Positions 1-8,865 are shown, numbered from the stretch's first letter. The stretch: DNA of 27,302 nucleotides from Pilasporangium apinafurcum (GCA_001600495.1 BCKE01000070.1:68115-95416), one strand, 5' to 3'. Numbers and translations: made by a program. Notes: generated by a model not told the origin, from the sequence alone.

Positions 1-175
1 GCCGGTGTTGGGTTAGATGGCGTCGACGGTGCCGGTGTTGGGTTAGATGGCGTCGATGGCGTCGACGGCGCCGGTGTTGGGTTAGATGGCGTCGATGGCG
101 CTGGTGTTGGGTTCGACGGCGTGGATGGCGCTGGTGTTGGGTTCGACGGTGTGGATGGCGCCGGTGTCGTGACAC
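1..175. repeat. Coding minisatellite, about 30-bp unit
   Basis: Tandem near-identical units of about 30 bp, with one 39-bp variant, encode decapeptide repeats of the type TPSNPTPAPS on the minus strand. Units differ mostly by synonymous changes and every unit length is a multiple of three, so the reading frame is kept. The array continues beyond the left edge. Copy number is likely to vary between strains. Confidence 0.85.
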
Positions 176-833
176 CTGGAGTAACAACTGGGGTCGACGG
201 AGTCGGCGTCACCGGCTTAATTACTCCAGGGGTAGACGTCGGTGTCGATGGAGCAGGTGTCACCGGAGTCTCCAGATTCCAAACACATCCCCATGCTCTA
301 GTCTTGATCTTCTTACAGACTGCATCCACCGGTGCCACACACTCGCCATTGTCAGTGTAACTCTCGAGCTTCTTGAAGCAATCTGCCACAGCAACGTCGC
401 CTTTCTTGGGGCAGTTCTGTCCAGCAGGTGTAGCACCATCGCCACTACAAATGGGACCGTAGATGCAGTACGTTGCATCGCCCTCGACGCTCACGTCAAT
501 ACACGAAGAAGTTGGTCCACCAGACGTGGGGGTGGATGGGTAGGGAGTTGCTGGAGATGAGGGGTACGGAGTCACCGGAACTGATGGAGAAGAAGTCACT
601 GGAACTATCGTCGAAGGCGACGGAGTTACCGGTACCAATGTGGACAGCGCTGGTGTTGGTACTGGTACAGATGGAACTGGCGACACAGGTGACGGATTAT
701 TCGGAGCTGGTGTGACTGGCCGAACCGGTGCAGGTGTGCTCTGCTCAGGTGTCGGGGCCGGTTGACTTGTTCCTGGATGGAAGAGCGCAACAACTGCGAC
801 TATGATGGGTAGTAAGTAAGGTTTAAGTCTCAT
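1..833 (-). CDS. Secreted mucin-like protein with eight-cysteine domain (3' end outside window)
   Basis: Reading the minus strand from the ATG at 833 gives 277 open codons that run off the left edge, so the C-terminus is missing. Residues 1-23 form a signal peptide (MRLKPYLLPI, then a hydrophobic core). Residues 24-108 are a Pro/Thr/Ser/Val-rich, probably O-glycosylated linker. Residues 111-185 are a compact domain with eight cysteines (about 111, 123, 129, 141, 152, 165, 173, 183) and the patterns DATYCI.GPICSG, GDVA.ADC and AWGCVW. A second TPSNPTPAPS-type repeat tract follows. The domain is shared with the gene at 14290-15072, which confirms it is real. I do not know its biochemical role. 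Secreted, Pro/Thr-rich oomycete proteins of this type are usually called mucin-like or carbohydrate-binding-like, and a wall or surface location is inferred. Confidence 0.85.
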   Translation of the reverse strand, partial: MRLKPYLLPIIVAVVALFHPGTSQPAPTPEQSTPAPVRPVTPAPNNPSPVSPVPSVPVPTPALSTLVPVTPSPSTIVPVTSSPSVPVTPYPSSPATPYPSTPTSGGPTSSCIDVSVEGDATYCIYGPICSGDGATPAGQNCPKKGDVAVADCFKKLESYTDNGECVAPVDAVCKKIKTRAWGCVWNLETPVTPAPSTPTSTPGVIKPVTPTPSTPVVTPGVTTPAPSTPSNPTPAPSTPSNPTPAPSTPSNPTPAPSTPSTPSNPTPAPSTPSNPTP

Positions 834-1449
834 TTGAAGCTCTGTAGTGATAAAGAACTGCAGACAGTTATAAATTTGCTGCTCGAAAATGGGCTGTGGT
901 GGAAAATAAGCAAATTACAAAATGCCAAATTGATGGAGTGAGCCCACTGAATCATAATACTGATATTCTCGTCGCTATTGCATCCATAAAGCCGGCCCCA
1001 AACTTTTGCGAATTGGATGCAAGAAGTGACGGTTCACTTATTATTTGCACCCACTGACTTGTCTCTCCAGCCGCCAGCGGCTGTTTGAAGAATCAAAACA
1101 GAAATGAATTTTCAACCCAGCACAAAGCATGGTTCTCGTAAATTTATCATTCCTCCCCATAGAGCCTGATCGATCTGCTCAGTGCGTTATCTATTATTAT
1201 ACGGTGGATAGCTTGTAAATATCTCGGGTGTCACGCAACTTCAACATGGAGAGAGTACATGTGAACCCAACGACCGCTGAATGACGAATAGGCCTTGCTA
1301 ATCGAAGCTCCTCTTCTGTGTAATTGCAAAAATGGCAACGACATGTCAGTCATTTTAATGTAATTCGATGTTCTTTTGTTCGAAATGTTCCGGAAACGCT
1401 GTCTTGCACCCTGACGTCTGTCGTTTCATATAGTGTGTGGATTATCATT
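834..1449. other. Intergenic, no gene seen
   Basis: No convincing coding sequence on either strand. The part next to 833 is the 5' flank of the mucin-like gene. It contains a CCCATTTTC and a CAAATTT motif on the minus strand (about 877-896) that loosely resemble the oomycete initiator and flanking motif, but the spacing is wider than usual. Confidence 0.5.
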
Positions 1450-2484
1450 TTACTGGCGATTACCAGAATACGGCCTAACCGTGTGGACACGTTTGAAAAG
1501 TCGGTTGACTCCCTTGCTGTCCACAGATACTTTTCCTACACTCTTTCTTCCTCGTTGTAACTCTGGCNGTCTTGGAAGTCCATGTACGAGACATATACCG
1601 AGTGTAAGGATGTTCTTTGACGCATTCACATCTCGCTCCCCATGTGGTTCTTCACTCGCTGTTGTTACAGCGGAGAACCTGGCGGGAAAACTTGATGCTT
1701 GCGCTCCCATCAGTTTTTTTATCGGGAATGGCGTCTCCTCAAGCTGCTGATAGCACTCGGAGCATCGCTCACTCGTGTAGTACTCATCGATCTGCAGCAC
1801 GGTCGCGCGCCTTGCCAGCTCATGTGTGAACCGCTTCACAGGTTCATCCGCGTGACTCTTGATAACGTCCTGTTGACTCCAGTCACCGAGAGCAATGCAA
1901 ACCTGAGGACTTGGTGTGGGTACCAATCGCTTTGCCAGATGTGCCAACGTCTTTCGACTAAATCTAGACTAAAGGAAACGCCATTTGCGAAATGGATGCC
2001 TTGCACAAAAGCTCACCAAAAAGTCGAGATGTCTCCACACGTATTTGACGTTTGCCATATACTGCTCATATGATGCTGTCTTGAACAAAGGCATCTCCCG
2101 AACAATCCTTCCGTACTCATGTTCTCTCTTTTTCAAGTTCTCGTGCCAGAACGTACATTTGTTCATTCAAGCGAGATGCCTGTACTCTCGTGTAGACATT
2201 TGTTGAACATTGTACTACTGGTTACTGGCTCGCTTGCGTCGAACACCATACTTGCGTCTCCTCTTCCTTTTCTTCTTCCGCTTCTTTCGCCGTTTCTGCT
2301 TCAACTCCTTCGCTTGACTTTGTTTGGGTATCCTTCCGTTGCACTTCGCTTTCTCCTCTTCCATATCCACTTCTCGCACACGAATGGCAGTGTAGAGCAA
2401 CCGCATACCAGGGTCGATCCCAACGATAGTATCGGGAACGTAATTGTCAGGAGGTCCCATCATGTTTTCGTCTTTTTCTTTCAC
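1450..2484 (-). pseudogene. Broken Fanzor-type RNA-guided nuclease (lineage B), RuvC core
   Basis: One minus-strand frame carries the core of a Fanzor/TnpB-like protein: VGIDPGMR (RuvC-I, Asp codon at 2413-2415), a Lys/Arg-rich stretch, a WHENLKKREHEYGRI region, IALGDWSQQD (RuvC-II neighbourhood), then IDEYYTSERCSEC (TS motif plus first zinc-binding pair) and ERDVNASKNIL (RuvC-III Asp). Family members cut DNA guided by an RNA encoded with the element. This copy is dead. It has in-frame stops at 2215-2217, 2167-2169 and 1969-1971. The second zinc-binding pair (a CNNSE stretch near 1651-1680) is present only in another frame, implying two compensating frameshifts there. One N lies at 1567. The N-terminal domain is absent, because upstream sequence is a family A fragment. 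The order of motifs makes the family assignment firm. Confidence 0.85.
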
Positions 2485-2490
2485 GGGACA

Positions 2491-2880
2491 CTACTGGAGG
2501 TGTTCATTCTTGGAAAAGATGTTTCTAGCAGCGTTGACATTTCTGTCAGTGAGGACACTCCAAGACTTCCTGATACCAAACATCTTGTTGAGAAGTTGCT
2601 TCTGTCCCTTCGTTGGATACAACTTTACTTTCAAGATGCTGTTTGGACTTGGTTTATCTATCTTGCATCGTTTGATCAGCGTGAACAATGACTTGGATGC
2701 TACGCTCTTTGCACATTTGTGCGAGGACTCCATACTCAAATCGGTCTTGAATAGTAACCGCAATCCTCGAGATCTGCTTTTTACATGTCATTTCTATCAA
2801 TCTGGACAGTCCTGGCTTGCTTTCCTTGAGACCGGAACCAATATCGATCTTCTCGGATATGCACTGTCATTGACTTGCAT
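2491..2880 (-). pseudogene. Family A TnpB-like fragment, N-terminus fused to C-terminus by deletion
   Basis: The minus strand encodes LKVKLYPTKGQKQLLNKMFG, the classic N-terminal start of TnpB-like proteins. After only about a dozen residues this joins TDRNVNAARNIFSKNEHL, the RuvC-III end. Nearly the whole nuclease is therefore missing. The join matches the one in the 518-bp elements at 3280-3797 and 18525-19042 at base level, with a further small deletion here, so all three descend from one deletion derivative. This copy keeps more sequence upstream of the N-terminal motif (around KRCKIDKPSPNS, to about 2760 and perhaps 2880) than the short elements. No TIR is seen at either side. It lies in the same frame as the lineage B pseudogene, with one stop (2491-2493) between them. 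Confidence 0.75.
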
Positions 2881-2890
2881 CTTTTCTTGA

Positions 2891-3279
2891 AAGGAAGGAT
2901 AATGGGGAAAAGAACTCATTGCGGAGAATGGAAAACAAGTTTCTATCGATAGGGAAAAAACACGTCAAAGTATATTCCATCGATGGGAGAAATGAGAGAA
3001 TAAAGGTTAAATGAAAAATATGATTGTACTGTGGTATCTGATGCAAATTCCTGAATATACCATTTGCTCCGGTTAGTGTCCTTTCGAAGATTTACTGCAG
3101 CCGAAAAAAAAAGCCGACATCCCTGAACAAAAAACTTGTGTTAAAACTCTTATTGAGATGTGGAAAATGATCAAAGTCCGTGTCTGTGTCGAAGTGTTTT
3201 AGTATGAAGGTTTGACTTTGTCGTGGCTGTCAAGATATGCACCATGGTTGCGCTGGATATGTGTGAGGTATCACCACGT
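2891..3279. other. Intergenic, AT-rich, no gene seen
   Basis: No open frame of note and no recognisable RNA gene. It separates the family A fragment from the first 518-bp inverted-repeat element. Confidence 0.5.
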
Positions 3280-3420
3280 CAAGAGATCATATGAGATACC
3301 AAAATACCAATAACTCACAGAGGAACTCCTCTTTTTTCTTTCAGTTCGACCTAACTAACAAAAGTTACCTTAGACTACACAACCACAGAGTAGACACCTA
3401 CGACACATGGACTCTGTGAA
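3280..3420 (+). repeat. Left long TIR of copy 1 (L-type arm)
   Basis: Read on the minus strand this arm is the 3' end of the family A nuclease gene with the zinc finger and RuvC-III codons removed. Sequence continuing inward (to about 3475) reads, reversed, as the codons for IECDKHYTRETC before jumping to the terminal part. It pairs with 3661-3797. Confidence 0.75.
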
Positions 3421-3660
3421 CAAGTCTCTCTTGTATAATGTTTATCACATTCGATCATCCTTCCTCCACTCCTTCCCATCTTTTAATCGACCACCATCTT
3501 GAAAGTGAAACCGTATCCAACGAAGGAACAGAAGAAACTTTTCAACAAGATGTTTGGTACCAGATAGTCTTGAAGTGTTCTCGCTGCAACTTCGTCCTTG
3601 ATAGAGATGTCAATGCTGCTAGAAACATATTTCTCAGAAATGAACACTTACTCGTCTGTA

Positions 3661-3797
3661 TTCATCGAGTCCATGTATCGAAGATGTCTAGTCTGCGGTT
3701 GTGTAGTCTTAGGTTTCGTTAGTCAGGTCGGATCGAAAGAAAAGGCATGAGTTCCTTCGTGAGTTAGTGGTATTTTGGTATCTCATATGATCTCTTG
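3661..3797 (-). repeat. Right long TIR of copy 1 (R-type arm)
   Basis: This arm directly follows the RuvC-III codons (DRDVNAARN) of the residual nuclease gene and ends in the reverse complement of the left terminus. By analogy with TnpB and Fanzor loci, this position is where the guide RNA scaffold would lie; that is inference. Confidence 0.75.
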
Positions 3798-3852
3798 TGA
3801 TGAAACGATCCCAAAAAAGAGCAAAAAAGACTACGACATTAAATCTTTCACT

Positions 3853-3863
3853 GGGGGGGGGGG
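3853..3863. repeat. Poly-G run, 11 bases
   Basis: An uninterrupted run of 11 G between the 518-bp element and the end of the first PAP gene. Runs of this length are prone to slippage and to sequencing error. Confidence 0.7.
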
Positions 3864-3917
3864 AGGTACGATATATCTAGTTTCTAACATCTTGTTTGTC
3901 TATTGTCAATCCATCAT

Positions 3918-5453
3918 CTACTTCTTTGCCATCGTGAAGCTATCGAGCACATCACCAGTCGCCGTGTCAACGTAGTCCCAGGTCAAGGACGAGCGTGTAA
4001 CCTGCAAGATCGACACGCCAAAGTGCGTGTAGTCCGCAAAGGCGTTCCACGTGGCCGATTGACCGACATTATCCTCAAGACCTTCGACATTGCCACCAGC
4101 GCCAGAGATGATGTACACAGGTGCTTGAGGGTTCGTGTATGTTTTTTTATCCGCCGAAACACCCTCCGTCATGGGTGTATTCCGAGCGATCGGCAATTGA
4201 CGCTCGTAGCAGTGCTGATGACCTGTGATAACGACATCCACCTTGTACTTGATAAAGAGTTCTTCAAAGGAAGCCTGCACTGCCAGCGCTTCCTCCGTCG
4301 ATGGCGCGTCTTTGGAAGATTCGCCAACAAAGTAGATAGGGCGATGCATGCCAACAATGATCCAAGGCACGTTGTCACGGTTTTCATTGGCAGCTTGGAG
4401 ATCCTGCTCTACCCATGCAAGTTGGTCACCGAAATTGCCGTTTTTATGTGTCGTCGTGTACTCGTTCGTCGGGGAGTTCGGGTAATCTGTTTCCGAAGAC
4501 AGTGACGTGATATGCAGTGGTCCATGATTGAACGAATGCCACATGTTGAGTACACCACCGCTCTCACTCGAAGGCATCTTGAACCGATGATTGAACGCCG
4601 TGTAGTTGCCCAACTGTGTCTTTTTGTCGTTCGAAATCTGGCAATACGGCGAGTGGCACTCGGCTTCGTGGTTACCGACCGTCACCATATAAGGTACAGC
4701 CGACATGACGCCACTGAGCGAGTTCATCCACTTGTTGTACACTTCTTCGTAGAAAAAGCCCGTCACCTGGGAGGCCACCAGATAATCCGTGTCAGCGTAC
4801 GAGATGTCGCCAATGTGGTAGACAAAATCAACAATCGAGCCCAGGGTATTCATGTACTTGGTTGTGTCAACAGAGTTGTCTCCATCTCCGAAATCGCCTA
4901 CGACAGCAACTTTGAACGTGCTATCGTCTGTCGCGGCTTTTGCAGTCGTGAACGTGTAGACATCGCTCTGCAAGTCGGCGTTGCTGACGCTACCGACCTT
5001 GTAGTAGTATTTGGTATTTGCTGTGAGCCCCGAGGCTGTGGCGTGGTAGTGGAACGTCGAGTATGTGGTGTCTTTGTAGTACTGTGTCGGTATGACAGTC
5101 GTACTGACCTGGGCCAAGTTACTCCCTGATGAACCGATCCACAGCGCTGGGTCAGTCACTTCGTCGTACGTGAGCCAACTCACAGTCATTTCAGAGCCAG
5201 CAACTATACCAGCATATGCCAAGTGGATCTGCTGAGGTGCCTTGTTTGCTTCTGGAGCTACACGGCAGGACTGGTCGAGCGTGAGGTCACCTTTATCGTA
5301 ACGGTACTTGCAGTATTCTTTCGGGATACAGCCCAAGTCCCGGGTGGACCAAGTGCACGCTGCATCGTCGATGTGAGAGGTAGCAGCGTCCGTGAGGCTA
5401 GCAGTGGAGAGTAAGGCGACAAGGCCCAGTGAGATGACGATAGAACTTTTCAT
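3918..5453 (-). CDS. Secreted purple acid phosphatase 1
   Basis: A 511-residue protein that hydrolyses phosphate monoesters at a dinuclear metal centre, probably outside the cell or in the secretory pathway. Residues 1-23 are a signal peptide. Residues 33-63 form a Cys-rich pre-domain ending in YRYDKGDLTLDQSCRV. A PAP N-terminal fibronectin-like domain begins at PQQIHLAYAG (74). The metallophosphatase domain has all the metal-ligand blocks: GDFGD (186), GDISYAD (215), GNHE (260), VGMHRP (His 370) and GHQHCYER (411). The length is normal for high-molecular-weight PAPs. It is the downstream-most member of a same-strand array with 6559-8115 and 10055-11560. The start is supported by the signal peptide and by an initiator-like motif at 5471-5490. 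Phosphate-starvation induction is common in this family but is not visible here. Confidence 0.95.
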   Translation of the reverse strand: MKSSIVISLGLVALLSTASLTDAATSHIDDAACTWSTRDLGCIPKEYCKYRYDKGDLTLDQSCRVAPEANKAPQQIHLAYAGIVAGSEMTVSWLTYDEVTDPALWIGSSGSNLAQVSTTVIPTQYYKDTTYSTFHYHATASGLTANTKYYYKVGSVSNADLQSDVYTFTTAKAATDDSTFKVAVVGDFGDGDNSVDTTKYMNTLGSIVDFVYHIGDISYADTDYLVASQVTGFFYEEVYNKWMNSLSGVMSAVPYMVTVGNHEAECHSPYCQISNDKKTQLGNYTAFNHRFKMPSSESGGVLNMWHSFNHGPLHITSLSSETDYPNSPTNEYTTTHKNGNFGDQLAWVEQDLQAANENRDNVPWIIVGMHRPIYFVGESSKDAPSTEEALAVQASFEELFIKYKVDVVITGHQHCYERQLPIARNTPMTEGVSADKKTYTNPQAPVYIISGAGGNVEGLEDNVGQSATWNAFADYTHFGVSILQVTRSSLTWDYVDTATGDVLDSFTMAKK

Positions 5454-5755
5454 GTTCTTGACTGTAAGGACGACAATTGAAGAATGAGGCGATGCATGAC
5501 GGTTATCCTTGTTCTTTCATTGTAAGAACCAGGGAAAAGCAAAAAAATGTACGGTTGCCCATCATTTTAGTCAGTGCTCAGGATTCCGTGCAACAAGATG
5601 AACCTGCATTAGTGGCTGTAGAATAGTCGGAGATAATGCGCGGTTATCTCCATCGTCATTGATGCATATGTGAGATAAACGTGTCCGTGCAGAACCAGCT
5701 GGTTTTGTGGAAGATGATATGTTACAAAAAACGATTAATGCAAGATTGACAATAA
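5454..5755. other. Intergenic 5' flank of PAP1
   Basis: Apart from the promoter motif at 5471-5490 nothing is recognised. No coding frame with support. Confidence 0.5.
5471..5490 (-). promoter_or_regulatory. Oomycete-type initiator plus flanking motif, PAP1
   Basis: The minus strand reads GCCTCATTCTTCAATTGTCG, close to the oomycete core-promoter consensus (a TCATTYY initiator followed at once by a CAATTT-like flanking element). It ends 18 bases before the ATG at 5453. The same motif recurs before PAP2 and, more weakly, PAP3. Confidence 0.6.
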
Positions 5756-5964
5756 CACCTCAAAAGATCATATGAGATACAAAAGTACCGGTAACTCAGA
5801 GAGGAGTTCATGTTTTGTTGTTTGGGTATGACTCAACAGCAAAAGCTACTTAAGACTAGACAACTACAGAGTAGCCATCTACGACATCTGGACTTTGAGA
5901 GCTAGTCTTTGCTGTATACTATTTCTCACAATTGATCACGCGTTGTCCGACAACTACTTGGAAA
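5756..5964 (+). mobile_element. Solo family A left arm (L-type)
   Basis: It starts with CACCTCAAAAGATCATATGA, a close variant of the family A terminus, and follows the L-type arm through the GAGTAGCCATCTACGACATC block. Read on the minus strand its inner part encodes remnants such as RVINCEK, matching the RVIEC/MIEC stretch of family A, joined to codons for QVVVGQ. The latter matches the helical segment near 23800 in the long element, so another internal deletion is present. No matching right end lies close by; the nearest convergent end is at 9984. Confidence 0.65.
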
Positions 5965-6558
5965 TGGATATTGAGAGCTAATGGTTTAATTGAACAGACC
6001 ACCGAAAACGGCTTGTTGGCTAGGAGATTCCTAAAGACCACCTGGCTATTACAGATCCTGCGGCATTTTCGCCTTGCAGCAGGCATCGTTGAATTGGTTA
6101 CTCGTACCTGAACTAGAAACTCATAAACAGAATCGGCGGAGTTGCTCTTTGAACATAAAACCAGTCTGAAGCGACACAGGAGCAATAGTAAGATTAATCC
6201 AGCAGGCATTGAGGAACTCTTGTCAACCAAAATTTGTTTTCCTGTGTGATCTGCAAATCCACACAACACCACAGGTAACGTGAATCTGTACTTCTCAAGT
6301 GATATGACGATCATTGCAAACAGGAAGGATCTGTAGATTTCCAGGTTCTTGTTGTCTGATTGCGTACTAAACAAACCGGAAGAATCCCAGAGAACGTCCA
6401 ATTGATCAAGGTGTGCATGCACTACTTTTGTTACTTAGTAATTCAGTATTGCATACTCCTATCAGATACTGACTTCACCGATATATTCGCTATTGATGAT
6501 TACCCATGATAATCACCATCACGCGTACCACAACTCAACGAGTAATCTTTAATTCCTT
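5965..6558. other. Intergenic between family A arm and PAP2, no supported gene
   Basis: A 167-codon minus-strand open frame crosses this stretch (5919-6422). Its last residues fall in the family A arm, its composition is not gene-like and I recognise no domain, so I do not call it. Nothing else is seen. Confidence 0.45.
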
Positions 6559-8115
6559 TTAGCTTGTTTTAGTCATCACAAAACTATCCAACACGGCCTT
6601 GGAATCACTGGCGATGAACTGCCACGTCAACGTCGAGTGCGTGACCTGTACGGTCGTGATGCCAAAGTTCGTGTAGTCTCCAAAGGCGTTCCATGCCGCC
6701 GTGTTACTTGACGCATCCGTGTGGCTTTCCACATTCCCAGCTGCGCCTGTCACAATATACACAGGCGCTTGTGGATTCGTATATGTTTTTTTATCGCTTG
6801 ACACTCCCGTGGTCACGGCAGAATTCTTAGCAATGGGCAATTGCCGCTCATACGAGTGCTCATGACCTGCAACGATCACATCGACTTTGTACTTGATAAA
6901 CAATTCCTCAAATGCAGCCTGAATTTTAAGCGCTTGGTCCACAGGGACTCCATTTGCATCTGCATCTCCTTGGTAATACATGGGACGATGCATACCCACG
7001 ATGATCCATGGTACGTTAGCTCTGTTGGCGTTGGCTTTCTGCAAATCGGCTTCGAGCCAAGCAAGCTGGTCACCAAAGTTACCATTGTGGTTAGTGAGTG
7101 TGTACTCGTTCGATGGAAAGCCATCGTAGTCCGTCTCAGATGAGATTGATGTCACATGCAACGGACCATGATTGAATGAATGCCACATATTGAGCACACC
7201 ACCACTCTCGCTTGAGGGCATCTTGAATCGTGCATTGTAAGCCGTATAATTGCCCAAAGCATCCTTCTTGGTCTGGGACAATTGACAAGCAGGAGAATGA
7301 CATTCTGCCTCATGATTTCCCACTGTCACCATGTATGGAACAGCGGTCATGATGGCTGTGAGCGAGTTCATCCACTTGTTGTACACTTCTTCATAGAAGA
7401 AACCCGNNANNTGNGANGCNACCAAGAAATCATCATCAGCATATGAGATGTCACCGATGTGGTACACGAAATCGACTGTTGTGCTCAGTGAATTGACGAG
7501 ACTGATGGTATNGNCTGAGTTGTCACCATCACCAGCATCTCCATAGACTGCGACAGTAAATGCACTTGAGTCCGACACTGGGCGAGCGGTTGTGAACGTG
7601 TAGACATCACTCTGCAATGTCGTGTNNCTCNCACTNCCAACCTTGTAATAGTATTTGGTGTGTGGCGTAAGACCATTAGCAGTTGCGTGATACTGGTACA
7701 GTGAATAAGTACTATCCGAGTAGTACGACTTACTGCTTACAGTTGTGCTCACTTTTGCCAAGTTACTTGCCGTTGAACCGATCCACAATGCTGAATCTGT
7801 CACTTGGTCGTATGTCGCCCAGGAGACTGTCATACCAGTACCCGTCGAGGCGCCGGCATATGCCAAGTGGATTTGCTGTGGCGCTTTGTTCGCGCCAGGT
7901 GCAACGCGGCAGGATTGGCTGAGCGTGAGGTCACCTTTGTCGTACCGATAGGCACAAACACCTTTTGGGACACAACCAAGTGCACTGGTGGACCAGACAC
8001 AGACCGAGTCGTCAATAGTCGAAGTTGCTGCTTCATAGGCTAGCGATGGGCTGAACGCAAGTAAACAAGCTGTCACACCGAGTGATAGATGAGAAAAGAT
8101 TCCAAAGTGCTTCAT
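6559..8115 (-). CDS. Secreted purple acid phosphatase 2
   Basis: A 518-residue PAP, closely similar to PAP1 along its length, including the Cys-rich pre-domain (WSTSALGC to SQSCRV) and the blocks YGDAGDGD, GDISYAD, GNHE, VGMHRP and GHEHSYER. I place the start at the ATG at 8113-8115, which opens a good signal peptide (MKHFGIFSHLSLGVTACLLA). The frame extends upstream to 8193, but those 26 codons overlie an initiator/flanking promoter motif and would bury the signal peptide. Several Ns fall in the gene (about 7407-7421, 7512, 7514, 7626-7636), so some residues are undetermined. Role as for PAP1. The second histidine block is GHEH rather than GHQH, which keeps the two metal-binding histidines. 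Confidence 0.93.
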   Translation of the reverse strand: MKHFGIFSHLSLGVTACLLAFSPSLAYEAATSTIDDSVCVWSTSALGCVPKGVCAYRYDKGDLTLSQSCRVAPGANKAPQQIHLAYAGASTGTGMTVSWATYDQVTDSALWIGSTASNLAKVSTTVSSKSYYSDSTYSLYQYHATANGLTPHTKYYYKVXSXXXTTLQSDVYTFTTARPVSDSSAFTVAVYGDAGDGDNSXXTISLVNSLSTTVDFVYHIGDISYADDDFLXXXXXXGFFYEEVYNKWMNSLTAIMTAVPYMVTVGNHEAECHSPACQLSQTKKDALGNYTAYNARFKMPSSESGGVLNMWHSFNHGPLHVTSISSETDYDGFPSNEYTLTNHNGNFGDQLAWLEADLQKANANRANVPWIIVGMHRPMYYQGDADANGVPVDQALKIQAAFEELFIKYKVDVIVAGHEHSYERQLPIAKNSAVTTGVSSDKKTYTNPQAPVYIVTGAAGNVESHTDASSNTAAWNAFGDYTNFGITTVQVTHSTLTWQFIASDSKAVLDSFVMTKTS

Positions 8116-8157
8116 CTTGTCACTGGGGTGCTTGATGGGAGGTCTGGGTGAGCCAGG

Positions 8158-8178
8158 CAGCAAATTGAAGAATGACCT
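8158..8178 (-). promoter_or_regulatory. Oomycete-type initiator plus flanking motif, PAP2
   Basis: The minus strand reads GGTCATTCTTCAATTTGCTG here, a very close match to the initiator/flanking consensus and nearly the same as the motif before PAP1. It lies 43 bases upstream of the ATG at 8115 and downstream of the more distal ATG at 8193, so it argues for the shorter protein. Confidence 0.65.
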
Positions 8179-8193
8179 AACCAATCTTGCCAT

Positions 8194-8865
8194 GGAATGA
8201 GTTCTTTTCGCATTAATGTGCTGGTGTGATCAATGGGGAGAAAGAATACGCATCATTGACTGGTGTGGATGCGCATGGGGATGAATCTCTATGGCGTGAT
8301 GGATGACTAGGTAGCCAGACAGGCTTTAGTGAGAAATCAACGAAGCTTGAAAGAATCAGATTCTACGTAATATGGTGTTTTCTCATCCAGTGGTGTTTGC
8401 GATAGCTACATGCTTACATGTTAAGAAAGCATGACAATATAGTGGTCAACACTTGATGGAAAGATTCGATTTTGTTGCCAACTTGAGATTCGATTTTGGA
8501 AAGGCGAGTCAGGAGACTTAAAAATGCGTATCTTTGGATCTGCCAGTCCTACTGTGCCAGTCCAACTATCATATCAACTTCATATTTCGGGAAAATCGAC
8601 TAATCAAGATTCTTCCAGTGGTGCATGCGCTTCCAGGTTTCGTACTGTATGTTGATGCAAAATGTCGAATGTTCTAAAGCAAATGAAAAAAAGCGATTGC
8701 CTCCAGACACAGCAGGCCAATACGTCAACAAAAGAATATACTCAAGAAAGACAACTTATGTGTTGCTCAGCAGCAACCAACTGCAATTGATATCAGTAGA
8801 AGAACATCCAGACATACTTTACGTTGACCTGGTCAATTCTAGACTGGAGTTACCTCTCTCAAAGC
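8194..8865. other. Intergenic 5' flank of PAP2, no supported gene
   Basis: No conserved coding sequence. A 92-codon plus-strand frame at 8625-8903 overlaps the end of the PAP pseudogene on the other strand and shows no domain. A short direct repeat GATTCGATTTTG occurs twice near 8465-8500. Confidence 0.45.

Larger units (their letters stand above)
3280..3797 (+). mobile_element. 518-bp non-autonomous family A element (copy 1)
   Basis: The ends are perfect inverted repeats over their outer ~29 bp (CAAGAGATCATATGAGATAC onward) and imperfect, roughly 80% identical, over about 140 bp (3280-3420 against 3661-3797). The interior, on the plus strand, has the N-terminal TnpB motif LKVKPYPTKEQKKLFNKMFG ending in a stop. 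In another frame the C-terminal motif CSRCNFVLDRDVNAARNIFL follows. It is therefore an internal-deletion derivative of a TnpB/Fanzor-bearing element, comparable to a MITE. It lies about 120 bp beyond the 3' end of the first PAP gene. Just outside the left end is CACGTC, which recurs at other family A ends. I see no clear target-site duplication. Confidence 0.85.

Noticed and set aside
1-175. Regularly repeated units that could be mistaken for a CRISPR array
   Set aside because: The units are contiguous with no unique spacers, keep the reading frame and encode peptide repeats; the genome is eukaryotic.
3275-3797. Target-site duplications around family A elements
   Set aside because: I compared flanks of the four best-defined ends. 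CACGTC or CACCTC occurs at several, but as part of the terminus, and no consistent direct repeat flanks any element.
3903-5129. Long plus-strand frames opposite PAP1 (200 and 205 codons)
   Set aside because: They are shadows of the phosphatase gene, with no domain and no signal of their own.
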